This document shows positions 42,335 to 50,926 of a stretch of 64,000 nucleotides of DNA, one piece after another. Within the stretch, counting starts at the first letter, position 1, and each line of letters opens with the position of its first letter. Source of the stretch: CAKUFA01 sp963618735 (GTDB lineage Bacteria > Bacillota > Clostridia > Christensenellales > Aristaeellaceae). Both the position numbers and the translations under genes were made by a program. The notes beneath the pieces are model-generated. The model was given only the letters and a program-made list of their open reading frames with translations, ran no database searches and was not told the origin of the DNA. The DNA lies in contig CAVEUM010000003.1 in the NCBI GenBank assembly GCA_963618735.1, forward strand, positions 42,383 to 106,382, read 5' to 3'.

Positions 42335-43754
42335 GGTCATCCTCCAGTTTGTAAATTACATCGCACCAGTCTGCCGCCAGCTCTTCATCGTGGGTGATAA
42401 CGAGAATCAGCTTGTTAAGCTCCTTCAATCGGCGAATGAGCCGTCCCACCTGATTCATATGATAGCGATCCAGTCCGCTGGTTGGCTCATCCAGAATGAT
42501 GATTTCTTTGGCGCTGACCATGGCAGACCCGATGGCAACCCGTTGCTTTTGTCCGCCGGAAAGGCTCATCGGATGGCGATCCGCCAGGGCAGAAAGGCCA
42601 AGATCTTCCATAACCTGCTCACATGCAGCCTCGTTTTGTGCGTCCATCAGCAATTCATCCCGTACACTGTCGGAAAAAAGCTGATAATTGACATCCTGCA
42701 TCACGAGAAAGCATTTCTTCATGAGCTCGCTGCGCCTGCAGCGTTTCCCATCCCATAGGATGCAGCCGTCCAGCGGCTTGATGAGCCCCGCAATCGTGCG
42801 AATCAACGTCGTTTTGCCGATGCCGTTGTGACCCATGATGCCAACCACTTCCCCCGGCCGTGCAGAAAGCGCAGCGAGGTGATAGACCGGCTTGCTTTTC
42901 TTGTAGCCGATGGTCAGGTTTTGCAATTGCAGCCTAATGTCGCAGCATTCCCGATCTTTGCAGGTGATTCGCCTCTGTTCCAGATGTTCCCTGTAGGGTG
43001 CAAGCTCAGTGGTGCGCAATCCCCGCTCCTCCAGCGCCTTTTCCGGCAGATGAAAGAATTCCTCCCGGGTGTACGTTTCCGCCAGGCCGCCATCTTCAAA
43101 GTACAAATAGGTATCGGCGAAATCTTTCGTCCACGCAAGCCGATGCTCGGCCATCACAATGGTGACGCCTTCTTTTTTCAGCGTGGTGATCATGCCTGCA
43201 AGCTGGTCAATGCCTTGCTGGTCCAGGTTGCTCGTCGGTTCATCCAACACCATCAGCCGAGGATTCAGGATGGACGCGGCACCCACCGCGACCTTCTGCT
43301 TTTCGCCGCCTGACAAATGAAAAATGTTCCTGTCCATTAGGCTTTGTATCTGAAACTTCTCGCTGCAGGATGCGACTCGCTCCAGAATTTCTTCCCGCGG
43401 CATCCCCGTGTTTTCGCAGGGGAAAGCCATCTCCGCGCTGGTATTCGTATGGAAATACTGTGTTTTGGGGTTCTGAAAAACGCTTCCCACCAGAGGAACA
43501 AGGTCCTCTACGCTCATGGTGCGTCCGTCCGCGCCGAACAGCGACACCCTGCCGCTCATCTCACCGTGGTAGAAGTTTGGAATCAGTCCGTTGAGCAGTC
43601 GGGTTACTGTCGTTTTGCCGCAGCCGCTTTTCCCGCAGAGAACCACGCATTCGCCCGCGCGTACGGACAGGGTAACGCCGCTTAGCGCCTGGCTTGATGA
43701 TTCCGGGTAAGCAAAGGAGACGTTTTCCAGGGAAATGATCGTATCTTGCATCAT
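42324..43754 (-). CDS. ECF transporter duplicated ATPase (EcfA-EcfA' fusion)
   Basis: This 476-residue protein has two complete ABC domains. First half: CGKSGCGKTT, FHLSGGEKQKVAVG, LMVLDEPTSNLD. Second half: GHNGIGKTTL, MSLSGGQKQRVAIG, IIILDEPTSGLD. Q-loops read VFQNPKTQYF and VMQDVNYQLF. The fused arrangement is common in ECF modules that have a dedicated substrate subunit. Two ATGs are adjacent (43754, 43751) with only a weak ribosome site, so translation may depend on the preceding ecfT. It energises the ECF module at the cytoplasmic face. Confidence 0.93.
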   Translation of the reverse strand: MMQDTIISLENVSFAYPESSSQALSGVTLSVRAGECVVLCGKSGCGKTTVTRLLNGLIPNFYHGEMSGRVSLFGADGRTMSVEDLVPLVGSVFQNPKTQYFHTNTSAEMAFPCENTGMPREEILERVASCSEKFQIQSLMDRNIFHLSGGEKQKVAVGAASILNPRLMVLDEPTSNLDQQGIDQLAGMITTLKKEGVTIVMAEHRLAWTKDFADTYLYFEDGGLAETYTREEFFHLPEKALEERGLRTTELAPYREHLEQRRITCKDRECCDIRLQLQNLTIGYKKSKPVYHLAALSARPGEVVGIMGHNGIGKTTLIRTIAGLIKPLDGCILWDGKRCRRSELMKKCFLVMQDVNYQLFSDSVRDELLMDAQNEAACEQVMEDLGLSALADRHPMSLSGGQKQRVAIGSAMVSAKEIIILDEPTSGLDRYHMNQVGRLIRRLKELNKLILVITHDEELAADWCDVIYKLEDDHAL

Positions 43755-43785
43755 CTTTTTTCTCTGCTTCCTGTAGCGTTTCCAA

Positions 43786-44496
43786 TCAGAGCAGCGTTTT
43801 CTCCAGGATAGAAATCACAAGCGGCAGGGTCGACAGCACCATGTAGAGTCCATCCGGGAATCCAAACCTGATTTCTGTCAGGCTGGTGTGCTCGCTCTGA
43901 ATTCCCAGTCCTTTGGTCAGTGCTGCAACAGACAGATCCTGTGCCACGTTGTTGCTGTTCATGAGCAGCGGAATCACCACGTACTCCAGGCTTCTCATGG
44001 GATTTCTCACCGTGCCGAGGAAATTTCCGCCCACGCCGCGCAGCTGCATGGAATGCCTGATTTGCCGATAATCCTCCCGCAGGGTTGGGAAGAAGCGGAT
44101 GACCACCATGCAGGGGATGACGATTGCTTCCGGCACGTGCATCTTGCGCAGCGCGCAGACGAAAGCGCTCACCGTGGTAGATGTGAACGCATACGCGCCC
44201 GATACAAGGCAGGGCAGCATCATGCGAATGCCCACCGCGAAAAAGGAGATCAGGCTCGCCGCCAGTCCCTGTGCCACGGGAATAAGAAAAACATCTGCCA
44301 AAAGAAGCACGATGTACGTCATGGTCAGCCTGATGCCCTTTGATGTGCTCTTCCCGTCCAGATAAAAGGGCAGCAGCAGAAAGAACATCACCGCTATTTC
44401 TGCCTTGAGATCCACATGGAAAAACAGCAGCAGATTTCCCAGCAATAGCAGGTATAGCTTGCACCGCGGGTCAAGGGTCAATAAAGGCTTTTTCAC
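43786..44496 (-). CDS. ECF transporter transmembrane (T) subunit
   Basis: This 236-residue membrane protein starts VKKPLLTLDPRCKLYLLL, the usual EcfT opening (LDPRxKL). Its later region has VIRFFPTLREDYRQIRHSMQLRG, where the RG near the end of the coupling helices contacts the ATPase. The start is GTG, overlapping the S-component stop as GTGA. A longer in-frame extension reads through that gene and is rejected. Five membrane helices are predicted. It couples the ATPase to the substrate subunit. Confidence 0.9.
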   Translation of the reverse strand: MKKPLLTLDPRCKLYLLLLGNLLLFFHVDLKAEIAVMFFLLLPFYLDGKSTSKGIRLTMTYIVLLLADVFLIPVAQGLAASLISFFAVGIRMMLPCLVSGAYAFTSTTVSAFVCALRKMHVPEAIVIPCMVVIRFFPTLREDYRQIRHSMQLRGVGGNFLGTVRNPMRSLEYVVIPLLMNSNNVAQDLSVAALTKGLGIQSEHTSLTEIRFGFPDGLYMVLSTLPLVISILEKTLL

Positions 44497-45092
44497 GCGA
44501 TCATGCCTGCTTTTTTGAAGTGCTTCTTCATCATCTTCATGGCGAAAAGTCCGCCAAGCACTGCCGCAACCACGGTTGCAACGATGCAAATCACCAGGGT
44601 CACGCCGTTGATGTTGGCAAACAGATTTTCAATATAAGCCGCATCCTTGCCCTTGGCGGTCAGGCTTGCCACATAAGCGTCCTTCATCAGCCAGAGCGGC
44701 AGCACAGGGCCCGTCAGGCCAAAGGAGAAAACAACGTAGGAAAGCAGCAGCTTCGGCATGCTTTTGTAATTGCCAAAGCGTGCCAGGCAGTCCGCCGCAA
44801 TGCTGCACACAATGCCAATAACCAGGCTGACTGCAAAGTGACCGGAAACAAACAGGAACAGACCCATCACTGTTCCCATCACGGTAATTCCGCCAAAGTG
44901 CGGCACCTTAGCGACCATCAGCATATACACGCAGCCGGAAATCAGCGCGGAAATGGCAGGCAGCAGCACATTGGAGAATCCGGGCAGAATAACCGCGCTT
45001 GAAAAAGTTGCAATCGTAACCAGCACAAAATACAGTGCCGTAAACACACCGATTGAAATCAATTCAGGAACCGTAAGCTTCTTCTTTTCCAT
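44493..45092 (-). CDS. MptD/Trep_Strep-type ECF transporter substrate-binding (S) subunit
   Basis: This 199-residue, six-helix protein begins MEKKKLTVPELISIGVFTALYFVL with the AALY-like motif used by S subunits to meet EcfT. LPGFSNVLLPAISALISGCVYMLM follows the pattern of the MptD/Trep_Strep family, whose substrates are mostly unassigned. AGAGGTG precedes ATG 45092. It is the first gene of an operon S-T-A-ZinT-like. A sequence close to a DtxR-family iron box overlaps its promoter, so an iron- or haem-related substrate is my best inference. Confidence 0.85.
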   Translation of the reverse strand: MEKKKLTVPELISIGVFTALYFVLVTIATFSSAVILPGFSNVLLPAISALISGCVYMLMVAKVPHFGGITVMGTVMGLFLFVSGHFAVSLVIGIVCSIAADCLARFGNYKSMPKLLLSYVVFSFGLTGPVLPLWLMKDAYVASLTAKGKDAAYIENLFANINGVTLVICIVATVVAAVLGGLFAMKMMKKHFKKAGMIA

Positions 45093-45136
45093 GAGGCACC
45101 TCTATTCATCAAAAATGTGCGCAGTGAAAAGCCGCG

Positions 45137-45172
45137 CTTGGTTAGTCTAACATAATTCAAGTTAGAAATCAA
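45137..45172 (-). promoter_or_regulatory. ECF operon promoter with a DtxR/IdeR-like iron box
   Basis: On the minus strand, TTGATT (45167-45172) and TAGACT (45144-45149) are 17 bp apart. The -10 box lies inside TTATGTTAGACTAACCAAG (45137-45155), which keeps the GTTAG-N-CTAACC core of the known 19-bp DtxR/IdeR box and matches it at about 15 positions. A second inverted repeat (TCTAAC/GTTAGA, 45146-45166) overlaps it and adds a third half-site. Confidence 0.7.
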
Positions 45173-45215
45173 TAACCTCCTGTGATTTTGACAGTATAAA
45201 AAAGCCATGCAGCTT

Positions 45216-45250
45216 AAAGCCTGCCGAGGCTTTGCATTTCGGCAGGCTTT
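45216..45250. other. Isolated hairpin upstream of the ECF promoter
   Basis: AAAGCCTGCCGA and TCGGCAGGCTTT form a perfect 12-bp stem with an 11-nt loop. On the minus strand a T-run follows about 14 nt later. I cannot assign it to a gene; it may insulate the ECF operon. Confidence 0.45.
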
Positions 45251-45387
45251 CCCGAGCTGAAGAGGCTCATGACGGAGCCGTTTTTATTTCAATGAGTTTC
45301 AAATTCTTGCAGCCTCTCCCCTCCATGATATAATCAAAGCATACATCATGGTAACCAGGCTGATTCTGTCGCAGCATCGCGTTACGC

Positions 45388-45888
45388 GCCCGCAGATGCC
45401 GCGGCCTGGAGCATGCAGGAAAATGCTGCCGATACCTTCAGGACAACGGCATCAACGCTTTCGCTCTTGGATACTTCAAAACAAAGCACGCATCCAAAAA
45501 GCTGAACCTGATTCCTGTAGAAATCTTTGCCGATGTCATCGCCAAAACGCCGTCCTGGTTTTACAGCGAGGGTCTTGCAGGCGGACAGCCGTCCGGGGAT
45601 TGCTGCTGGTCGCTTCACGGTCAGGCCTTGCCGTTCACGCCGTACAAGGAAAGAAAATACAATATGTTCGGCATGATTTGGCAGGCAAAGGAGTACAACA
45701 TTCTTCCCGTCAATACGGGGAAGAACGTGCTGTCGGAATCCATCATTCCTGTCGAGAAGATTCAGGCACCCATCCTCATGCTATCCACCAGGGTCGATAC
45801 CATCTGGCCGTCTGCCGAGAGCTGCGCGGCAGAGCGTGAGGCAATGGGCAACGCGTGCGTTCAGTGGCTCAAAGACGTGTGGCAATAA
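45388..45888 (+). pseudogene. Decayed acyl-CoA thioester hydrolase/BAAT C-terminal domain gene
   Basis: An open frame with no plausible start or ribosome site reads KCCRYLQDNGINAFALGYF, LNLIPVEIFADVIA, SWFYSEGLAGG, YNMFGMIWQAKEYNILPV and SIIPVEKIQAPILMLS, then VDTIWPS, and ends AAEREAMGNACVQWLKDVW. These are successive landmarks of BAAT-C type alpha/beta hydrolases. The nucleophile elbow (GxSKG) that should follow IPVEIF is missing, and the catalytic-His stretch that should follow WPS is also missing. Two internal deletions and a lost 5' end leave no active enzyme. It is flanked by unrelated operons on the other strand. Confidence 0.7.
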
Positions 45889-45952
45889 AGCAAGGATGCC
45901 GTCAAGGGATTTCGCAGTCCATCTGCCACAGCTAAAATCCGTAAAAACAATA

Positions 45953-45997
45953 GAAAAATTTCAGGGCACCGATCCAATATCCATGGGATCGGTGCCC
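45953..45997 (-). terminator. glgP operon terminator
   Basis: GGGCACCGATCC and GGATCGGTGCCC form a perfect 12-bp stem. On the minus strand GAAATTTTTC follows. It ends the maltodextrin operon. Confidence 0.85.
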
Positions 45998-46025
45998 TAA
46001 TTCATATGCTCTTACACGTTGCAGA

Positions 46026-48389
46026 TCACACGCGCCAAATTTCCTTCGCGTACTGTCTGATGGTTCGGTCAGAGGAGAACTTGCCGGCCCCCGCCACGTT
46101 CATCAGGCACTTTCCTGCAAAGGCCATTGCATCCCGATAATCACGATTGGCACGGAGTTTCGCATCCAGGTAGCTGCGGAAATCCTTCAAGAGGAAATAG
46201 TGATCCGGCTTGTGCCAGCTTGCACCATCCAGCAGGGCGGTGTGCAGCTCCTTCAGCATGCCATCCTCATCAGGGAAAGTACCATCCACAAGGCAATCCA
46301 CCACCTTGCGCACCAAAGCATCCTTCTTGTAGATTTCCTTCGGGTCATAGGTGTCCTTGATGGCATTAAGCTCATCCACCGTAGCGCCGAAAATGTAGTT
46401 GTTTTCCTCCCCTGCCTGCTCCACGATTTCGATATTCGCGCCATCGTAGGTGCCCAGGGTAACCGCGCCATTGAGCATCAGCTTCATGTTGCCCGTGCCG
46501 CTGGCCTCGGTGCCTGCAGGAGAAATCTGCTCGCTGATGTCAGCTGCGGGGATGATCTTTTCCGCATAGGAGCAGTTGTAATTCTGCACGAACACCGCAC
46601 GGAGCTTATCCGACGTATCGGGGTCAGCGTTGATCTTCTCCGCCATCATGTTGATGAGATGAATCACTGCCTTGGCGCGGTCATAGCCGGGTGCGGCCTT
46701 CGCGCCGAAGATGAACGCCGTGGGGGTGAAGTCCTTCAGCGTGCCGTCCTTCAATTGCAGATAAATCGCCCAGATCGACAGCGCATTCAACAGCTGACGC
46801 TTGTACTCGTGCAGGCGCTTAATCTGCACATCAAAGATCATGCCGGTATCCAGCTGAATGTTTTCCTTGCGGAGCACCTCTGCTGCCAGCTGACGCTTTT
46901 TCTCCTGCTTGACCGCCATGAAGTCGCGGCACAGATCATCATCGATCATCGGTTTCAGCTTTGCCAATTCGTCCAGGTCGGTGAGGAATTTCTCATCCCC
47001 CAGCCTGTCCTTCAGGAGAGAAGTCAGTTCAGGGTTGCACAATCCCAGCCAGCGGCGCTGGGTAATGCCGTTGGTCTTGTTCTGGAAGCGCTCAGGGTAC
47101 ATGGCGTACCAGTCTGCAAACACGTCATCCTTCAGAATCTGCGAATGGATGGCCGCCACGCCGTTGGTGGCATGGGTGGCATACACAGCCAGCTGAGCCA
47201 TGTGTACCTGCGTCACCTTCGTATTCCAGGGATTCGGCCACAGGATGCAGCGGGTTGCCTTCACCTCGTGACCGCCCGCTTTCATTTCCTTGCGGAAGCG
47301 TGCATCAATAAGGCGAATCACCTTCACCAGCTCAGGACACACGGAGGAAAGCAGGGGAAGATCCCATTTTTCCAGTGCTTCCTGCATCACGGTATGGTTG
47401 GTGTAGGCAAAGGTTTCACGGGCAATGCCGAAAGCCGTCTCAAAGTCCACGCCATCCTTGCCCATCAGGCGAATCAACTCAGGGATTGCCATCACAGGAT
47501 GGGTATCGTTCAGCTGAGCCGACGTTTCTGCTGCAAAGAAGGAATAGTCGCTGCCATGGCGGGTCTTGTAGCTCCGCAGCAAATCCTGCAGAGAGGCGGA
47601 CACCAGCACGTACTGCTGCTTGACCCGCAGCTGCTTGCCTTCCCGTCGGCTGTCATTGGGGTAGAGGAACTTGGTGATGTCCTCCGCCTTGTTCTTGTCC
47701 GCGGCAGCCTTCGCATATTCCTGCCGGTTGAACAGCGGGAAATCAATCTCGTGAAGGCTCTCGCACTGCCACAGCCGCAGGGTGCCGATGTTCTTCGCGC
47801 CATAGCCGATGATGGGCATATCGTAAGGCACTGCGCACACGTTGCCCGTCTTCATTTCCACCACCACGGCCAGGTCATCCCGACGAATGCTCCAGGGATC
47901 GCCAAACTTGGCCCAGTCGTCGGGCTCCTCATGCTGATAGCCCTTGACAAAGCTCTGCTTGAACAGGCCGTAGCGATAGCGCAGACCGTAGCCCGTCAGA
48001 GGAATGTTATGGGTTACGGCGCTGTCCAGAAAGCAGGCGGCCAGTCGTCCCAAACCGCCATTGCCAAAGGCGTCGTCCTCAATGTCCTCCAGGCAGGCAA
48101 GATCCACATTGCGCTCATGCAGCAGCTTCTTCGTGTCCTCCAGCAAACCCAGGCAGAAGAGATTGTTGTATACCATGCGTCCCACCAGATATTCAGCGGA
48201 CAGATAATACGCCTGCCGCTTGCCCTGGCGCTTTTCCTCGCACTTCACCCAGGTAGGAGTCAGTGCCTCCATGGCCGCGGAGGCCAGTGCGTCATGGAGC
48301 TGAACTGCATTGGCTTTCTCGATTTCCACATGGTCGCGTGTCAGAAGCAGCGTCTCCGCCCGACGAATCAATTCCTTTGCGTTCATCAT
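46026..48389 (-). CDS. glgP: Glycogen/maltodextrin phosphorylase
   Basis: This 787-residue enzyme releases glucose 1-phosphate from alpha-1,4-glucans. Landmarks are YYLSAEYLVGRM, DDAFGNGGLGRLAACFLDS, AYTNHTVMQEALEKW, NGITQRRWL, IFDVQIKRLHEYKRQLLN and SPAGTEASGTGNMKLMLNGAVTLGTYDGANIE, split here; the Lys in GTGNMK binds pyridoxal phosphate. The length is slightly short, as in bacterial forms lacking regulatory extensions. GGGAGG lies 7 nt before ATG 48389. It follows malQ by only 2 nt, so the two are co-translated; MalQ supplies longer dextrins for it. Confidence 0.96.
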   Translation of the reverse strand: MMNAKELIRRAETLLLTRDHVEIEKANAVQLHDALASAAMEALTPTWVKCEEKRQGKRQAYYLSAEYLVGRMVYNNLFCLGLLEDTKKLLHERNVDLACLEDIEDDAFGNGGLGRLAACFLDSAVTHNIPLTGYGLRYRYGLFKQSFVKGYQHEEPDDWAKFGDPWSIRRDDLAVVVEMKTGNVCAVPYDMPIIGYGAKNIGTLRLWQCESLHEIDFPLFNRQEYAKAAADKNKAEDITKFLYPNDSRREGKQLRVKQQYVLVSASLQDLLRSYKTRHGSDYSFFAAETSAQLNDTHPVMAIPELIRLMGKDGVDFETAFGIARETFAYTNHTVMQEALEKWDLPLLSSVCPELVKVIRLIDARFRKEMKAGGHEVKATRCILWPNPWNTKVTQVHMAQLAVYATHATNGVAAIHSQILKDDVFADWYAMYPERFQNKTNGITQRRWLGLCNPELTSLLKDRLGDEKFLTDLDELAKLKPMIDDDLCRDFMAVKQEKKRQLAAEVLRKENIQLDTGMIFDVQIKRLHEYKRQLLNALSIWAIYLQLKDGTLKDFTPTAFIFGAKAAPGYDRAKAVIHLINMMAEKINADPDTSDKLRAVFVQNYNCSYAEKIIPAADISEQISPAGTEASGTGNMKLMLNGAVTLGTYDGANIEIVEQAGEENNYIFGATVDELNAIKDTYDPKEIYKKDALVRKVVDCLVDGTFPDEDGMLKELHTALLDGASWHKPDHYFLLKDFRSYLDAKLRANRDYRDAMAFAGKCLMNVAGAGKFSSDRTIRQYAKEIWRV

Positions 48390-48391
48390 TG

Positions 48392-49867
48392 TTATGCCTC
48401 CCGGTTGTTCTTTTGGTTCAATTCCCTCAAATGGGATGCGATTTCATCCGTAGCCGCACCGGGCAGCATACGCCAGCGCCAGTTGCCGCCGATGGTGCCC
48501 GGCAGGTTCATGCGTGCTTCTGTGCCCAATCCCAGCACATCCTGCATGGGAATGACTGCCGTATCGGCTCCGGAGGCCAGCAGCGCCTCGATAAAGGCCT
48601 CAGGTGCATCCTCATTGCGTTCAAAGCCCAGCACTCGCTTGGCATGATTCAGGGAATTTTCATCGGCAGAATCCACCCAGCCGCGAACGGTGTCGTTATC
48701 ATGGGTGCCCGTGTAAACCACGGAGTTTTCCACATAATGTTCAGGCAGGTGCATATTATCGTCCCCGCCGCCAAAGCCAAAGGTCAGCACCCGCATGCCC
48801 GGGTATCCCACAAACTTCAGCAGCGCACGAACGCGATCATTCACGCAGCCCAAATCCTCTGCCACGATGTTCATGCCGGGGATCTTCTTGCGGAGCGTCT
48901 TGAACAGACTCTTGCCGGGGCCAATGACCCACTTGCCGTTTCGCGCGTTGGGTGCCCCATAGGGAATGGAATAGTAATTGGCAAAGCCGATGAAGTGGTC
49001 AATGCGGATCACATCGTACATGGACGCCATGCCGCGCATCCGCTCCACCCACCACTTATAGCCTGTGAAGCGCAGGTAATGCCAGCGATAGAGAGGATTT
49101 CCCCACAGCTGACCGTCCTCCGAAAAATAATCCGGCGGCACACCTGCCACCCGCTTGGGAACACGATTGCGATCCAGCTGGAACACCTCTGGGTGCGTCC
49201 AGGTATCCGCACTGTCTTCCGCCACGTAAATGGGCATATCACCGAAGAGCAAAATGCCCCGATCGTTGCAATACTTCTTCAGCGCCGTCCACTGGCGGAA
49301 GAAGAGCATCTGCACAAAGAGATGATACTGCACTTCCTCTGCCAGCTGCTGCCGATAGCGGATCACCGCTGCTTCCTTGTGCAGGCGGATATCACTCTCC
49401 GGCCACTGCGTCCACTTGATGTCCTTGAAGTGATGCTTCACCGCCGTGAACAGCGCCGCGTCCTCCGCCCACGAATGGCTGCGGGCAAATTCCTCCACCG
49501 CGCCGCGGAGCTTTTCACCAGACTGGCGGAAGCACAGCCGAAGCCGTCCCTCCTTGTGCACACGCACCCTGTCGTAATCCACATGGGAAGGATCTGTCTC
49601 CTCGTAGTCAGGCAGGCCGCTGTCATTCAGCAGCCCCTGCCTGCGAAGGTCTTCCAGGGAAATCATCAGGGGATTTCCCGCAAACACGCTGGAGGATTGA
49701 TAGGGAGATTCACCATAGCCCACAGGCCCTGCAGGAAGAACCTGCCACAGTCTCATGCCTGATTTTTCAAGGAAATCCGCAAACTTTCGTGCTTCCGGTC
49801 CCAGGCTGCCAATGCCGTCCTTCCCCGGCAGGGAGGTGATATGCATCAGAATGCCGCTTTGCCGCAT
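48392..49867 (-). CDS. malQ: 4-alpha-glucanotransferase
   Basis: This 491-residue GH77 enzyme joins and rearranges maltodextrins, freeing glucose. Motifs are GILMHITSLPGKDGIGSLGPEA, LPAGPVGYGESPYQSSSVFAGNP (in pieces), ILLFGDMPIYVAEDSADTW, DVIRIDHFIGFANYYSIPYG, NIVAEDLG and TGTHDNDTVRGW. The Asp in RIDHF, Glu in AEDLG and Asp in THDND are the catalytic triad. It starts a short message with glgP from its own promoter as well as, perhaps, from malG. An operator like that of lacI lies in its leader. Confidence 0.96.
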   Translation of the reverse strand: MRQSGILMHITSLPGKDGIGSLGPEARKFADFLEKSGMRLWQVLPAGPVGYGESPYQSSSVFAGNPLMISLEDLRRQGLLNDSGLPDYEETDPSHVDYDRVRVHKEGRLRLCFRQSGEKLRGAVEEFARSHSWAEDAALFTAVKHHFKDIKWTQWPESDIRLHKEAAVIRYRQQLAEEVQYHLFVQMLFFRQWTALKKYCNDRGILLFGDMPIYVAEDSADTWTHPEVFQLDRNRVPKRVAGVPPDYFSEDGQLWGNPLYRWHYLRFTGYKWWVERMRGMASMYDVIRIDHFIGFANYYSIPYGAPNARNGKWVIGPGKSLFKTLRKKIPGMNIVAEDLGCVNDRVRALLKFVGYPGMRVLTFGFGGGDDNMHLPEHYVENSVVYTGTHDNDTVRGWVDSADENSLNHAKRVLGFERNEDAPEAFIEALLASGADTAVIPMQDVLGLGTEARMNLPGTIGGNWRWRMLPGAATDEIASHLRELNQKNNREA

Positions 49868-49916
49868 AGGTACAACGCCCCTTCACGATTGAATGTTATG
49901 GAAATAATGAGCAACC

Positions 49917-49939
49917 ATTCGCTTTCGGAATCGTTTTCA
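49917..49939. promoter_or_regulatory. LacI-type operator in the malQ leader
   Basis: The block TTTCGGAATCGTTTTCA (plus strand) matches the block TTTCGGAAACGTTTTCA in front of lacI. Over the 23-bp stretch 19 positions are identical. This suggests control of malQ-glgP by the same regulator. Confidence 0.6.
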
Positions 49940-49955
49940 GTCCATTCCTAAAGAG

Positions 49956-50060
49956 GTGCGGGGGAAGATGCTTCCACCCGCACAAAGTTATCATAGGTCG
50001 TCGGCAGAGCTTATTCTGCCGCATCATGCACAGTATACCCTGAAAGGCACAGGATGTCCA
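49956..50060 (-). promoter_or_regulatory. Promoter and structured leader of malQ-glgP
   Basis: On the minus strand, TGGACA (50055-50060) and TATACT (50032-50037) are 17 bp apart, just after malG. The leader then holds a GGCAGA/TCTGCC stem (50003-50020) and a larger hairpin GTGCGGG...CCCGCAC (about 49956-49983). The latter may terminate the malEFG message or act as an attenuator. Confidence 0.65.
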
Positions 50061-50074
50061 CATGAATTTCCGCA

Positions 50075-50926
50075 TCAGCCCTTCACAGAGCCGCCGGTGA
50101 TGCCTTCCACATAGAACTTCTGCATGATGATAAACAGCACGGAAATCGGGATGGACACAATCACGCCGCCGGCGCAGAACTGGGCGAAGTAATTGTTGCG
50201 GTTCACCTTGTCCACCATGGCGAACAGACCCAGTGCCACGGTCTTCTCCGAGCTGATGCCGGAGTTGAGCATGATGGAAGCAAAGATGAAGTCCATCCAG
50301 GGTGCCAGGAAGGAGTTGATCACCGTGTACACAATGATGGGCTTGGACAGGGGAATAATGATCTTCCAGAACACGGTAAACTCATTGGCGCCCTCCAGAT
50401 ACGCTGCCTCACGCAGGGACTTGGAGATTGTATCAAAGAAGCCCTTGGCAATGAGGTATCCAAGGCCGCTGCCTGCCGAGTACACAATCACCATGCCTGT
50501 CATGGAGTTGGTCAGGTTCAGGTTCTTCATGATGAAGTACACGGCGATCATGGACAGGAAGCCCGGGAACAGGTTCATAATCACCGATGCTCGCATGAGT
50601 CCCTTCCGCGCCTTGAAGCGCATGCAGCTCATCGCATAGGCCACCATCAGCACAAACAGGCTGGAGATGATGCAGGTGAAAATGGCGATGGTAAAGGTGT
50701 TCATGAACCACTGGGGGAACTGGTTCACCGTGTCCTCTCCGGGGAAGATAATCGCCTTGTAGTTATCCAGCGTATACGCCTTGGGGAAGAACGTGGACAG
50801 GTTGGGACCCTTGTCCACACCGAAGGATGTCACCACCAGCCACACAATGGGAATCAGCCAGAACACGGCCAGCAGGGTCAGCACCAGATGACGGCCCGTT
50901 TGCCGAAATATTTTCCTGATCGTCAT
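50075..50926 (-). CDS. malG: Maltodextrin ABC transporter permease (MalG type)
   Basis: This 283-residue protein has six membrane helices. The coupling motif EAAYLEGANEFTVFWKIIIPLSKP (residues about 175-200) is the EAA loop that docks on the ATPase. It ends with ITGGSVKG, the usual MalG C-terminal region. The start overlaps the malF stop by 4 nt, with GGAGGAG upstream. No ATPase gene (msmX/malK) is present; in Bacillota one shared ATPase often drives several sugar transporters. The substrate is inferred from malQ and glgP next to it. Confidence 0.9.
   Translation of the reverse strand: MTIRKIFRQTGRHLVLTLLAVFWLIPIVWLVVTSFGVDKGPNLSTFFPKAYTLDNYKAIIFPGEDTVNQFPQWFMNTFTIAIFTCIISSLFVLMVAYAMSCMRFKARKGLMRASVIMNLFPGFLSMIAVYFIMKNLNLTNSMTGMVIVYSAGSGLGYLIAKGFFDTISKSLREAAYLEGANEFTVFWKIIIPLSKPIIVYTVINSFLAPWMDFIFASIMLNSGISSEKTVALGLFAMVDKVNRNNYFAQFCAGGVIVSIPISVLFIIMQKFYVEGITGGSVKG

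Noticed and set aside
43751..44464. 237-codon minus-strand frame overlapping the ECF T subunit
   Set aside because: It is another frame of the T-subunit gene, whose own frame has the LDPRxKL start and five membrane helices.
46200..48647. 815-codon open frame on the plus strand
   Set aside because: It lies wholly antisense to glgP, which has every phosphorylase motif. The His/Leu/Gln-rich translation is the usual product of reading a G+C-rich gene backwards.
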